39,648 nt of DNA, taken from the NCBI GenBank assembly GCA_946480295.1, contig CAMLIT010000028.1, forward strand, positions 1 to 39,648. The letters are read 5' to 3'. Shown here piece by piece: positions 16,061 through 25,748 of this stretch (its first letter is position 1; every line of letters starts with the position of its first letter). The notes below the pieces were generated by a model. That model saw nothing but the letters and a program-made list of their open reading frames with translations. It made no database searches and was not told the origin of the DNA. This DNA comes from an uncultured Gemmatimonadota bacterium (GTDB lineage Bacteria > Gemmatimonadota > Gemmatimonadetes > Gemmatimonadales > Gemmatimonadaceae). The translations under genes were made by a program, and so were the position numbers.

Positions 16061-16959
16061 CACTCCAGCTTCGTGGACTCCTCGGTCCCGCCGTGACGCC
16101 CTTCCGCGGCGACGGCGAGGTCGACCTCGCCGCCTTCGCGGCGAACCTGAAGGCGCACCTCGCGGCCGGCCTGGACGGGATCGTCGTCGGCGGCTCGACC
16201 GGCGAGGCGCCGCTCCTCGACGAGGCCGAGCGCGGCGCGCTCGTCGAGGCCGCGCGGCGGACCATGCCCGACGACCGGGTCCTGCTCGTGGGAACGGGCG
16301 CCGAGTCCACGCGCGCCTGCCTGCGCCTCACGCGGCAGGCGGCCGAGCGGGGCGCGGATGCGGTGCTCGTCGTCGCGCCGCACTACTACGGGCCGGCGAT
16401 GACCTTCGATGCCCTCGTTCGGCACTACCGCGCGGTGGCCGACGCGAGCCCGGTCCCGGTGGTCCTCTACAACATCCCGAAGTACATGCACTTCTCGCTC
16501 GCGCCGGCCGTCGTGCAGGAGCTGGCCTCGCACGAGAACATCGTCGGGATCAAGGACAGCTCCGGCAACTTCGAGCTGCTCGCCGCCTACCTGAACGCGC
16601 CGGCGCGGAACAGCTTCGCCGTGCTCACCGGCAACGGCTCGACGCTCGAGCGCGCCCTCCACATGGGAGCGCGCGGCGGGATCCTCGCCGTCGGGCTCTT
16701 CGCCGCCCCGCTCGCCGTCGCGGTGCTGCGCGCCGTGCAGTCGGGCGACGCGGCCACCGCCGCGGCGGCGCAGCAGCGCCTGACGAAGCTCAACGCGCGG
16801 ATCGTCGGCGAGTTGGGGATCGCCGGCATCAAGGCGGCGCTCGAGCTGGTGGGGCTGCACGGCGGTCCCCTGCGCTCGCCGCTGCGGCCGCTCTCGGCGA
16901 CGGAGCGCGCCGACGTCGGCGAGCTGCTGCGGCAGGCGGACCTCTCACAGGCGGCCTGA
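16057..16959 (+). CDS. Dihydrodipicolinate synthase (DapA) family aldolase
   Basis: Class I aldolase/lyase with a TIM barrel, 300 residues. The Schiff-base lysine is Lys166 in VGIKDSSG, the catalytic tyrosine Tyr138 in VVLYNIPKY, and the carboxylate-binding loop is GGSTGEAPLL. The segment STGEAPLL in place of the usual DapA TTGE(S/A)xTL, and NIPKY, point to a 4-hydroxy-2-oxoglutarate aldolase-like or another pyruvate aldolase branch as much as to lysine synthesis. It overlaps pilT by four bases and the next gene by four bases, a tight operon. Confidence 0.85.
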   Translation: MTLQLRGLLGPAVTPFRGDGEVDLAAFAANLKAHLAAGLDGIVVGGSTGEAPLLDEAERGALVEAARRTMPDDRVLLVGTGAESTRACLRLTRQAAERGADAVLVVAPHYYGPAMTFDALVRHYRAVADASPVPVVLYNIPKYMHFSLAPAVVQELASHENIVGIKDSSGNFELLAAYLNAPARNSFAVLTGNGSTLERALHMGARGGILAVGLFAAPLAVAVLRAVQSGDAATAAAAQQRLTKLNARIVGELGIAGIKAALELVGLHGGPLRSPLRPLSATERADVGELLRQADLSQAA

Positions 16960-18047
16960 CGGCGGATCTCGCGCGCGCGCACCTGCGCCAGCTCGCCTCG
17001 GGGCCGCGGCGCACCGGATCGGCGGCGGCCGGCGCGGCGCGCGCCTACTGCGCCCACGTGCTGCGCGACGCCGGCTTCGCCGTCGCCGAGGAGCCGTTCG
17101 ACTACTCGCAGTTCCCCGGACGCTTCGGGACGCCGGCCGCCGGCGTGTGGAGCACGTGCGTCCTCGTGGCGGCGGCGTGGGCGGGAGCGGCGGGCCGCGG
17201 CGTGCTCGCGCTCGTCCTCGCCGTGGGCGCACTGGCGCTGCTCGCCGCCGCCGGCGCCTGGCTGGCGCGTGCCGGCGTGCTCCGCGCGCCATGGCTCCGC
17301 GCGCGGGGCGTGAACCTCGTCGCGCGGCGTCCCGGCCCGCCGCCCACCGTCTGGCTCGTCGCCCACGTCGACTCGAAATCGCAGCCGGTGCCGATGCTCC
17401 TGCGCGCCGGCGGCATCACGGCGCTCGGCATCGTCTGGCTCGCCGCGATCGCCCTCGCGATCGCGCAGCTCGCCGGCGGCGGCGTCGCCGCGCTCTGGCC
17501 GGCGGTGGGGATCCTCGGCGTCCTCGCGTCGCTGCCGGTGATGGCGACGCTCGTCGGCGACCGGTCGGCGGGGGCGGTGGACAACGCCTCCGGGGTGGCG
17601 GTGGTGCTCCTCGCGGCGGCGGCGATGCCAAACGAGTGCCAGGTGGGGGTGGTGCTCACGGACGCGGAAGAGCTCGGCCTCGCCGGCGCGCGCGCCTGGA
17701 GCCGCTACCGGAGCGGGAACATCGCACTCAACTGTGATGGCGTGGATGATGCCGGTACCCTCGTCGCCATGTTCTCGGGACGACGACCCCTGCGCCTTCT
17801 CGACGTCGCGCGCCGCGCCGCCGCGGAGGCGGGCGAGCCGCTGCGCGTGCGCCGCCTCATCCCCGGCGTGCTCGTGGACGCCGTGGCGCTGCACGACGCG
17901 GGCTTCGAGGCGATCACCTTCAGCCGCGGCGATGCGCGCACCCTGCGACGCATCCACACCGCGGCGGACGACCTCGCGCACCTGCGCGGCGACGGGATCG
18001 CCGGCGCGGCGCGCGTCATGGCGCGCACGGCGCGGGAGCTCTGCTGA
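16956..18047 (+). CDS. Membrane-anchored M28-family peptidase, apparent CTG start
   Basis: Zinc aminopeptidase-like protein. Ligand motifs are AHVDSKSQ, GAVDNASGVAV, DAEELGLAGAR, NCDGVDD and the final IHTAADD, as in M28. Hydrophobic segments lie near VWSTCVLVAAAWAGAAG and IVWLAAIALAIAQL, giving a membrane protein. The first canonical start, GTG 17058, would remove a family-like N-terminal helix (LARAHLRQLASGPRRTGSAA...AHVLRDAGF). That helix is encoded in frame upstream with no ATG, GTG or TTG. The frame reaches CTG 16956, which overlaps the dapA-family stop as CTGA. I therefore annotate CTG as start (363 residues). The alternative is GTG 17058 (329 residues). Confidence 0.75.
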   Translation: MTADLARAHLRQLASGPRRTGSAAAGAARAYCAHVLRDAGFAVAEEPFDYSQFPGRFGTPAAGVWSTCVLVAAAWAGAAGRGVLALVLAVGALALLAAAGAWLARAGVLRAPWLRARGVNLVARRPGPPPTVWLVAHVDSKSQPVPMLLRAGGITALGIVWLAAIALAIAQLAGGGVAALWPAVGILGVLASLPVMATLVGDRSAGAVDNASGVAVVLLAAAAMPNECQVGVVLTDAEELGLAGARAWSRYRSGNIALNCDGVDDAGTLVAMFSGRRPLRLLDVARRAAAEAGEPLRVRRLIPGVLVDAVALHDAGFEAITFSRGDARTLRRIHTAADDLAHLRGDGIAGAARVMARTARELC

Positions 18048-18547
18048 TGGCGGTTCTCATACTCGTCGCCGTCCTGCTGCTGGCGCTGTTCATGATCCCG
18101 CTCGGCATGCCGGGCACGCTGGTCATGGTCGCGGCGGCGCTCGGCTACCTGCTCCTGGTCCCCGCCGGGGGCGTGGGGTGGGTGACGGTGATCGGCACGG
18201 CGGTGCTCGCGTTCATCGCCGAGGCGCTCGAGTGGTCGCTCTCGGCGCGCTACGCGCGCAAGTACGGCGGCTCGCGGCGCGCCGAGTGGGGCGCGATCAT
18301 CGGCGGGATAGTGGGTGCATTCGTCGGCGTGCCGGTGCCGATCGTCGGCCCGATCCTCGGCGCGTTCGCCGGCGCGTTCGTCGGCGCGTTCCTCGCGGAG
18401 CTGAGCCGCAGTCGCCACGGCGTGACGGCGACGCGCGTCGCGACCGGTGCGCTCATCGGCCGCATCGTGGCCGCCGCGGTGAAGGTGGCCATCGGCGTCG
18501 TGATCGCCACGTGGATCGTGGTGGCGGCGCTCGCCGGCGCGAGTTGA
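18047..18547 (+). CDS. DUF456 family membrane protein
   Basis: 166 residues, almost entirely hydrophobic, with about four membrane spans and Gly-rich helices (WGAIIGGIVGAFVGVPVPIV, GAFAGAFVGAFLAEL). The opening MIPLGMPGTLVMVAAALGY and the EWSLSARYARKYGGSRRAEW loop match the DUF456 pattern. No function is known. The start overlaps the preceding stop (TGATG). It is the last gene of a unit closed by an intrinsic terminator. Confidence 0.8.
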   Translation: MAVLILVAVLLLALFMIPLGMPGTLVMVAAALGYLLLVPAGGVGWVTVIGTAVLAFIAEALEWSLSARYARKYGGSRRAEWGAIIGGIVGAFVGVPVPIVGPILGAFAGAFVGAFLAELSRSRHGVTATRVATGALIGRIVAAAVKVAIGVVIATWIVVAALAGAS

Positions 18548-18571
18548 CTCCCACAGGGGGTACCGTAGATT
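18544..18571 (+). promoter_or_regulatory. Putative sigma-70-type promoter of purA
   Basis: TTGACT (18544-18549), which overlaps the stop codon of the DUF456 gene, and TAGATT (18566-18571) are separated by 16 bases. Transcription would start near 18578, exactly where the terminator stem begins, about 66 bases before the purA start. Confidence 0.5.
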
Positions 18572-18577
18572 CGAACA

Positions 18578-18610
18578 ACGCCCCGTGTCAGGACGGGGCG
18601 TCTTTTTTTT
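18578..18610 (+). terminator. Intrinsic terminator with U8 tract
   Basis: ACGCCCCGT (18578-18586) and ACGGGGCGT (18593-18601) form a perfect 9-base stem with a 6-base loop, followed by C and eight T residues (18603-18610). It is the only textbook Rho-independent terminator in the window. It ends the MgtC-DUF456 unit, or could act as an attenuator in the purA leader given the promoter just upstream. Confidence 0.88.
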
Positions 18611-18643
18611 GCTGTCCAGTCAGCCAAGCCGAATCGCGAGATC

Positions 18644-19927
18644 ATGTTCAATCAGCAGCAGCGCACGGTGGTCGTCGTCGGCGCGCAGTGGGGTGACGAG
18701 GGGAAGGGCAAGCTCGTCGACGTGCTCGCCGAGCGTGCCGATTGGGTGGTGCGCTACCAGGGGGGCGCGAACGCCGGCCACACCGTGGACCTCGGCGACA
18801 GCCACTTCGTGCTCCACCAGATCCCGAGCGGCATCCTGCACCCCGGTGTGCGCTGCGCGATCGGCAACGGCGTCGTCCTCGACCCCGACACGCTCTTCCA
18901 GGAGATCGACGGGCTGGTGAAGGACGGGGTGGACGTCGAGGGGCGGCTGTACGTGAGCGACCGCGCGCACCTCGTGCTCCCCTATCACAAGCTCGTGGAC
19001 CAGGAGAGCTCGGCGAGCCAGGCGATCGGCACGACGGGGCGCGGGATCGGGCCGGCGTACGAGGACAAGATCGCGCGCCGCGGCGTGCGGGTGACCGACC
19101 TGCGGCATCGCGACCGGCTGCGCCAGCTCGTGGAGAAGGGGGCCGAGCACGCGAACGCGCTGCTCGAGCACTTCGGGAGCGGCAAGCGCGCGAGCTGCCA
19201 GGAGACGCTCGACCTCCTCGAGGGGCTGGCCGAGCGGCTGCTCCCGCTGGCGGAGGACGTGAGCCTCGTCGTGCATCGCGCGATCCGGAGCGGCGCCGCG
19301 GTGCTGCTGGAGGGCGCCCAGGGCTCGCTGCTCGACATCGACCACGGCACGTACCCGTTCGTGACGTCGAGCAACACGACGTCGGGGGGCGCGGCGACGG
19401 GGGCCGGGATCGCGCCGACGGACATCGACGCGGTGCTCGGCGTCGTGAAGGCGTACACGACGCGCGTCGGCGCCGGCCCGCTCCCGACGGAGCTCGAGGG
19501 CCCGCTCGCCGACGAGGTGCGGCGGCTCGGCAACGAGTACGGCGCGACGACCGGGCGTCCCCGGCGCTGCGGCTGGTTCGACGCCGTGGTCGTTCGTTAT
19601 GCGGCGCGGATCAACGGCCTCACCGACCTCGCCGTGACGAAGCTCGACGTGCTCGACACCCTCGACCGCCTCGCCGTCTGCACCGGCTACGAGTTCGAGG
19701 GCGAGCTGCACACGGAGTTCCCCGCCGACCTCACCGCGCTCGAGCGGCTCGTGCCGCGCTACGAGTGGTTCGAGGGGTGGAAGCAGCCGACGGCCGGCGC
19801 GCGGAAGGTCGAGGACCTGCCCGCGGCGGCGCGCCGGTACCTGGACCGGATCGAGGAGATCGTCGACACGCGCATGACGTACGTGAGCGTCGGCACGCGT
19901 CGCGACCAGATCATCGGCCTGGAGTGA
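18644..19927 (+). CDS. purA: Adenylosuccinate synthetase
   Basis: Joins IMP and aspartate using GTP, the first committed step to AMP, in the cytosol. 427 residues, normal length. Signatures: VVVGAQWGDEGKGKLVD with the catalytic Asp, QGGANAGHTV with the catalytic His, GTTGRGIGPAYEDK, EGAQGSLLDIDHGTYPFVTSSNT, and the GTP-binding TKLDVLD near the C-terminus. The AMP branch is separated from IMP synthesis genes, as is common. A start at ATG 18644 fits the family, and only a weak GAG lies upstream. The following gene begins one base after the stop. Confidence 0.97.
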   Translation: MFNQQQRTVVVVGAQWGDEGKGKLVDVLAERADWVVRYQGGANAGHTVDLGDSHFVLHQIPSGILHPGVRCAIGNGVVLDPDTLFQEIDGLVKDGVDVEGRLYVSDRAHLVLPYHKLVDQESSASQAIGTTGRGIGPAYEDKIARRGVRVTDLRHRDRLRQLVEKGAEHANALLEHFGSGKRASCQETLDLLEGLAERLLPLAEDVSLVVHRAIRSGAAVLLEGAQGSLLDIDHGTYPFVTSSNTTSGGAATGAGIAPTDIDAVLGVVKAYTTRVGAGPLPTELEGPLADEVRRLGNEYGATTGRPRRCGWFDAVVVRYAARINGLTDLAVTKLDVLDTLDRLAVCTGYEFEGELHTEFPADLTALERLVPRYEWFEGWKQPTAGARKVEDLPAAARRYLDRIEEIVDTRMTYVSVGTRRDQIIGLE

Positions 19928-19928
19928 G

Positions 19929-20978
<1,050 letters not shown>

Positions 20979-20992
20979 TAGCTTTCCAGGAG

Positions 20993-21014
20993 TGGGAGCG
21001 TGCCCGCGCTCCCA
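20993..21014 (+). terminator. Hairpin after the YpdA gene
   Basis: TGGGAGCG (20993-21000) and CGCTCCCA (21007-21014) form a perfect 8-base stem with a 6-base loop, 14 bases after the stop. There is no T run. It merges into the heptad arm that follows. Confidence 0.5.
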
Positions 21015-21017
21015 TGC

Positions 21018-21120
21018 GCTCTCCGCTCTCCGCCCTCGGCCCTCCGCGGACCCCGGGAGGCCACGAGCGCCGCGTCCCGAACGGCCGGCGGAGAGCGGAA
21101 CGCGGAAAGCGGAAGGCGGC
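21018..21120. repeat. Inverted heptad arms upstream of glyS (reverse order)
   Basis: In-phase heptads GCTCTCC, GCTCTCC, GCCCTCG, GCCCTCC (21018-21045) face GGAGAGC, GGAACGC, GGAAAGC, GGAAGGC (21090-21117). The 10 bases CGCTCTCCGC and GCGGAGAGCG are exact complements. Unlike the other regions, the pyrimidine arm comes first and the purine arm is next to the start codon, and most units lack GGG. The arms lie in an in-frame extension of glyS and should not be translated. Confidence 0.65.
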
Positions 21121-21152
21121 GAGCGCCATTCGAGTCACGTTCCACGACACCC

Positions 21153-22507
<1,355 letters not shown>

Positions 22508-22511
<4 letters not shown>

Positions 22512-24037
22512 CCGCGGGCGCCTCCTCGGTGACGCTGGAGCGCCTGCGCCGCGAGGGCGAGGCGTTCATGGAGGAGATGTCGCGCGAGTACTACCAGGCG
22601 CACTCGGGGCTGAAGCCGGCCGCCGAGCTGCAGCCGATCTTCGCGCGGCACGCGGCGATCGTCGGCCCGGACTCGCTCGCCGTGGCGCGCGAGGCGTTCC
22701 AGGAGGCCGCCGAGGGGAGCGAGGAGCGCCGGTCGACGCGGCTGCTCCTCGACTGGCAGGCGGAGGCGCAGAGCTCGCGCGAGCTCGCCCCCCTGGACGA
22801 GCGGGAGATCGCCTGGGAGGCATCGGCGCTCGTGCGGCTCCCCGACGGCCGCGGCCTCCCCTACCAGCGCACGGCGATCGAGCTGGCGAACACCACCGAC
22901 CGCGAGGAGCGGCTGGCGATCGACGCGGCGCGGGCGCGGCTCGTGGCGGCGGAGCTGGCGCCGCTGCGGCAGGAGCGCTTCCAGCGCGAGCGCGACCTCA
23001 CCGAGCGGCTGGAGCTCGCGCCGGGCTACAACGCGACGTTCGAGCTGCTGAGCGGTGTCTCGTTAGGTGGCCTGCGCGCCGAGTGCGAGCAGTTCCTCCG
23101 CGACACGCAGGCGATCTGGGACGAGGTCTTCCCCGAGTTCGTGAAGCGCGTGCTCGGCATCGACCCGAAGACGGCGACCCGCGCCGACGCCCTCGCCCTC
23201 TTCCGCGCCCGCGAGTTCGACCGCTACTTCCCGTCGGCGACGATGGAGGCGAACGTCACCCGCCAGGTGCGCGAGATGGGGATCGATCCCCTCGCCGCCG
23301 GGCGCGTCATCCTCGACACGGGGGAGCGGGAGGGGAAGCGCTCGCGCGCCTTCTGCGCCCCCGTGCGCGTGCCGTCGGAGGTGTACCTCGTGCTGCGGCC
23401 GCACGGGGGACAGAGCGACTGGAACACCTTCCTCCACGAGCTCGGGCACGCGCTGCACTTCGCCTACATGCGCCCCGACCTCCCGTTCGAGTTCCGCTGG
23501 CTCGGCGACAACTCGATCACGGAAGGATACGCGATGCTGTTCGACCACCTGACGCAGGACGGCGGGTGGCTGGAGCGCTACACCGAGCTGACGAAGGCGG
23601 CGACGCCCGCGTTCCTGCGCACCGCCGGCTTCGAGGAGCTTCACTTCCTCCGCCGCTACAGCGCGAAGCTGATCTACGAGACGCAGCTCTACGGCGGCGA
23701 CGTGCGCTGGGAGGCGCTCCCCGACCTCTTCGTCGAGCAGCTGACGGCGGCGACGTCGTTCCGGTACGACCGGGCCGACGCCTTCGTGGACGTGGACCCC
23801 CGCTACTACGCCGCGCGCTATCTCCGGGCGTGGCAGCTCCAGGCGCTGCTCACCGAGACCCTCGTCGAGCGCTACGACGTGGACTGGTGGCGGAACCCGC
23901 GCGCCGGCCCGTGGATCGTCGCCGCGCTGTTCGGGGAGGGGCAGCGGGAGCTGGCGGGCGAGCAGGCGGAGCGCGTGGCCGGGAAGGCGCTGTCGTTCGG
24001 GCCGCTGGTGAGGGCGGTGGAGAGGCTGCTGGGGTGA
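22508..24037 (+). CDS. M3-like zinc metallopeptidase
   Basis: Gluzincin-type peptidase of 509 residues, starting at ATG 22508 inside the glyS stop (ATGA). The active site is HELGH (His310, Glu311, His314), with the third ligand Glu339 25 residues later in [11 protein letters not shown], the spacing of the M3 thimet-oligopeptidase clan. No signal peptide is seen, so it is probably cytosolic and acts on oligopeptides. The first 300 residues are mostly charged helices. The tight overlap with glyS indicates co-expression. An oligoendopeptidase F-like or M32-like assignment cannot be ruled out. Confidence 0.82.
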
Positions 24038-24045
24038 GGACGGCA

Positions 24046-24084
24046 GGGTCGAGGGTCCCCTTGCTCCCCCTCGCCCCTCGCTGC
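24046..24084. repeat. Short heptad pair before the first lipoprotein gene
   Basis: GGGTCGA plus GGGTCCC (24046-24059) starts eight bases after the peptidase stop. TCGCCCC plus TCGCTGC (24071-24084) ends 11 bases before the next start. It is a minimal version of the longer heptad arrays elsewhere, with the same GGG-then-CCC order. Confidence 0.55.
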
Positions 24085-24095
24085 ATGCTCTCCGC

Positions 24096-25574
24096 ATGCG
24101 AAGCTCCTTCCGCCGCGCCGATCTCGCGGCCCCGTCCATCGTCGTGCTCCTGGGCCTCGCCGCCGCGGGGTGCGGCGGCGACTCCACCGCCCCCAGGCCG
24201 CCGGGCGGGCCGCTGACGATCGTCGCGGGCGCCGACGTCAGCGATACCGTGCAGGCGCAACCCATCCAGGCGCTCGTCGTCCAGGTCCGTGAGTCGAACG
24301 GCGCGCCGGCGCGCGGGGTGGTCGTGCGCTTCGAGCCGCAGTCGGTCCAGGCGAGCCCGTACGGCTACGTGCCGTCGATCTACGTGTCGTCGCTCACGAG
24401 CACCAACTTCTCCAACTTCGTCGCCGACCAGACCGACTCCTCCGGCCGCGCCGCGGTGCTCGTCCAGCTCGGGACGTACGCCGGTCCGGCGGGGATCGTC
24501 GTGAAGGTGCCGGAGCTGGGGCTCGTCGACACGGCGCGCTATACGGTGAAGCCGGGGAACGCCGCGCGCCTCGTCATGCACGTCCGCGACACGGTGCTGT
24601 ACGTCGGCGGCCAGTACTCCATCGGCGGCACGGCGACGGACCGGTTCGGGAATCCACGGCCGGGCGATGCGGTCGGCTATACCGCGGTGAGCAGCAACGT
24701 CTCCGTGAGCGCCGCCGGCGTGGTCACCACGGCCGCCGAGGGACGCGCGGCCATCGCGGTGAAGGCGGGCACGGCGACCGACACGGCGCGCGTCAGCGTC
24801 GTGCCGCACGGGACCATCGTCTACATCCAGAGCAACCCACGCGGCGTCGCGATCGTGAACCTCGACGGCAGCGGGCACAGGTTCCTGTATCCGGCCTCCT
24901 ACGACAGCTACTTCCCGCAGTGGTCGTTCGACGGCAAGTCGATCGTCCTGTGGGAGGGCAGCGCGGGCTCCGACTCGCGCCTGACGATGGTCGGGATCGA
25001 CAGCACCTCCCGCACGGTGATGCAGATCCCGCACGACACGCTGGTCGGCATGGCGTGGCCGCGCTTCGCGCCGGACGGCAGCATCTTCTTCGGCGGCATC
25101 ACCTCCGGCACGGGCCAGATCGTCTGGCAGGTCCACGCCGACGGGACGGGGCTGGCCGAGATCGCGGGGTCCAACGGCAACGGGAACTTCCAGCATCCGG
25201 CGGTCTCGCCCGACGGTCGCACGCTGCTCTTCGACGAGGCGCAGTCCGCGGGAGGCGGGCTCGCCGCGATGGATCTCGCCACCGGCACGACGACCTCCGT
25301 CGGCATGGGTGCCTGGCCGTCCTATTCCCCCGACGGATCGAAGATCGCGTACCTCGCCAACTACAAAGTCATGGTCGCCGACGCGAACGGCGCCAATGCG
25401 CGCCCGATCACGCCGCCGGGGGTGTACGTCCAGGAGTACAGCGCGCCAAGCTGGAGCGCGGACGGTGCCTGGGTCTTCATCCCCGGCGCTCCGTCGGTGC
25501 TCGTGCGGGTGAGCGACGGGAGCAGCATGCCGCTCCCGTTCACCAACGGATTCTCGGAGCCGGCGTTGCGGTGA
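24096..25574 (+). CDS. Lipoprotein with Ig-like domains and TolB-like beta-propeller (paralog 1)
   Basis: 492 residues. A signal sequence ends in the lipobox LAAAGC (Cys26), so it should be lipid-anchored. Residues about 38-175 look like a bacterial Ig-like repeat (VSDTVQAQPIQALVVQVRES), and about 176-250 a second one ending TARVSVVPHG. The C-terminal half has PD40/TolB-type blades: PQWSFDGKSIV, PRFAPDGSIFFGG, PAVSPDGRTLLF, PSYSPDGSKIAYL, PSWSADGAWVF. A binding or scaffold role at the cell surface is likely. The next gene is a clear paralog with the same domain order. No enzyme motif is seen. Confidence 0.8.
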   Translation: MRSSFRRADLAAPSIVVLLGLAAAGCGGDSTAPRPPGGPLTIVAGADVSDTVQAQPIQALVVQVRESNGAPARGVVVRFEPQSVQASPYGYVPSIYVSSLTSTNFSNFVADQTDSSGRAAVLVQLGTYAGPAGIVVKVPELGLVDTARYTVKPGNAARLVMHVRDTVLYVGGQYSIGGTATDRFGNPRPGDAVGYTAVSSNVSVSAAGVVTTAAEGRAAIAVKAGTATDTARVSVVPHGTIVYIQSNPRGVAIVNLDGSGHRFLYPASYDSYFPQWSFDGKSIVLWEGSAGSDSRLTMVGIDSTSRTVMQIPHDTLVGMAWPRFAPDGSIFFGGITSGTGQIVWQVHADGTGLAEIAGSNGNGNFQHPAVSPDGRTLLFDEAQSAGGGLAAMDLATGTTTSVGMGAWPSYSPDGSKIAYLANYKVMVADANGANARPITPPGVYVQEYSAPSWSADGAWVFIPGAPSVLVRVSDGSSMPLPFTNGFSEPALR

Positions 25575-25743
25575 GGGACGCGGGACGAGGTGCGAACAAC
25601 GACGTGATTGGTCGTTGGTTCTTGGTGGTTGGCGAGCCGCTCGGGACGGTCCGCTGGCGTCCCGCGGCCTGCCAATGACCAACGACCAATCACGTCGTTG
25701 CGCCTCCCGCCTCCCGCCTCCCGCCTCCCGCCTCCCGCCTTCC
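25575..25743. repeat. Heptads plus palindromic element, copy 2
   Basis: GGGACGC and GGGACGA (25575-25588) begin directly after the stop codon. A palindromic element follows at 25597-25700. Its outer 23 bases (25597-25619 and 25678-25700) are perfect inverted repeats beginning CAACGACGTGATTGGTCG, and the inside has the GGCGAGCCGCTCGGGACG core also seen at 7740-7756. Then GCCTCCC is repeated five times plus one variant (25702-25743), ending five bases before the next start codon. There is no gene in the region. Confidence 0.85.
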
Positions 25744-25748
25744 GCCCC

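Noticed and set aside
21000..21152. N-terminal extension of glyS from GTG 21000
   Set aside because: The 51 extra residues are translated heptad repeats and the enzyme family begins near the ATG at 21153.
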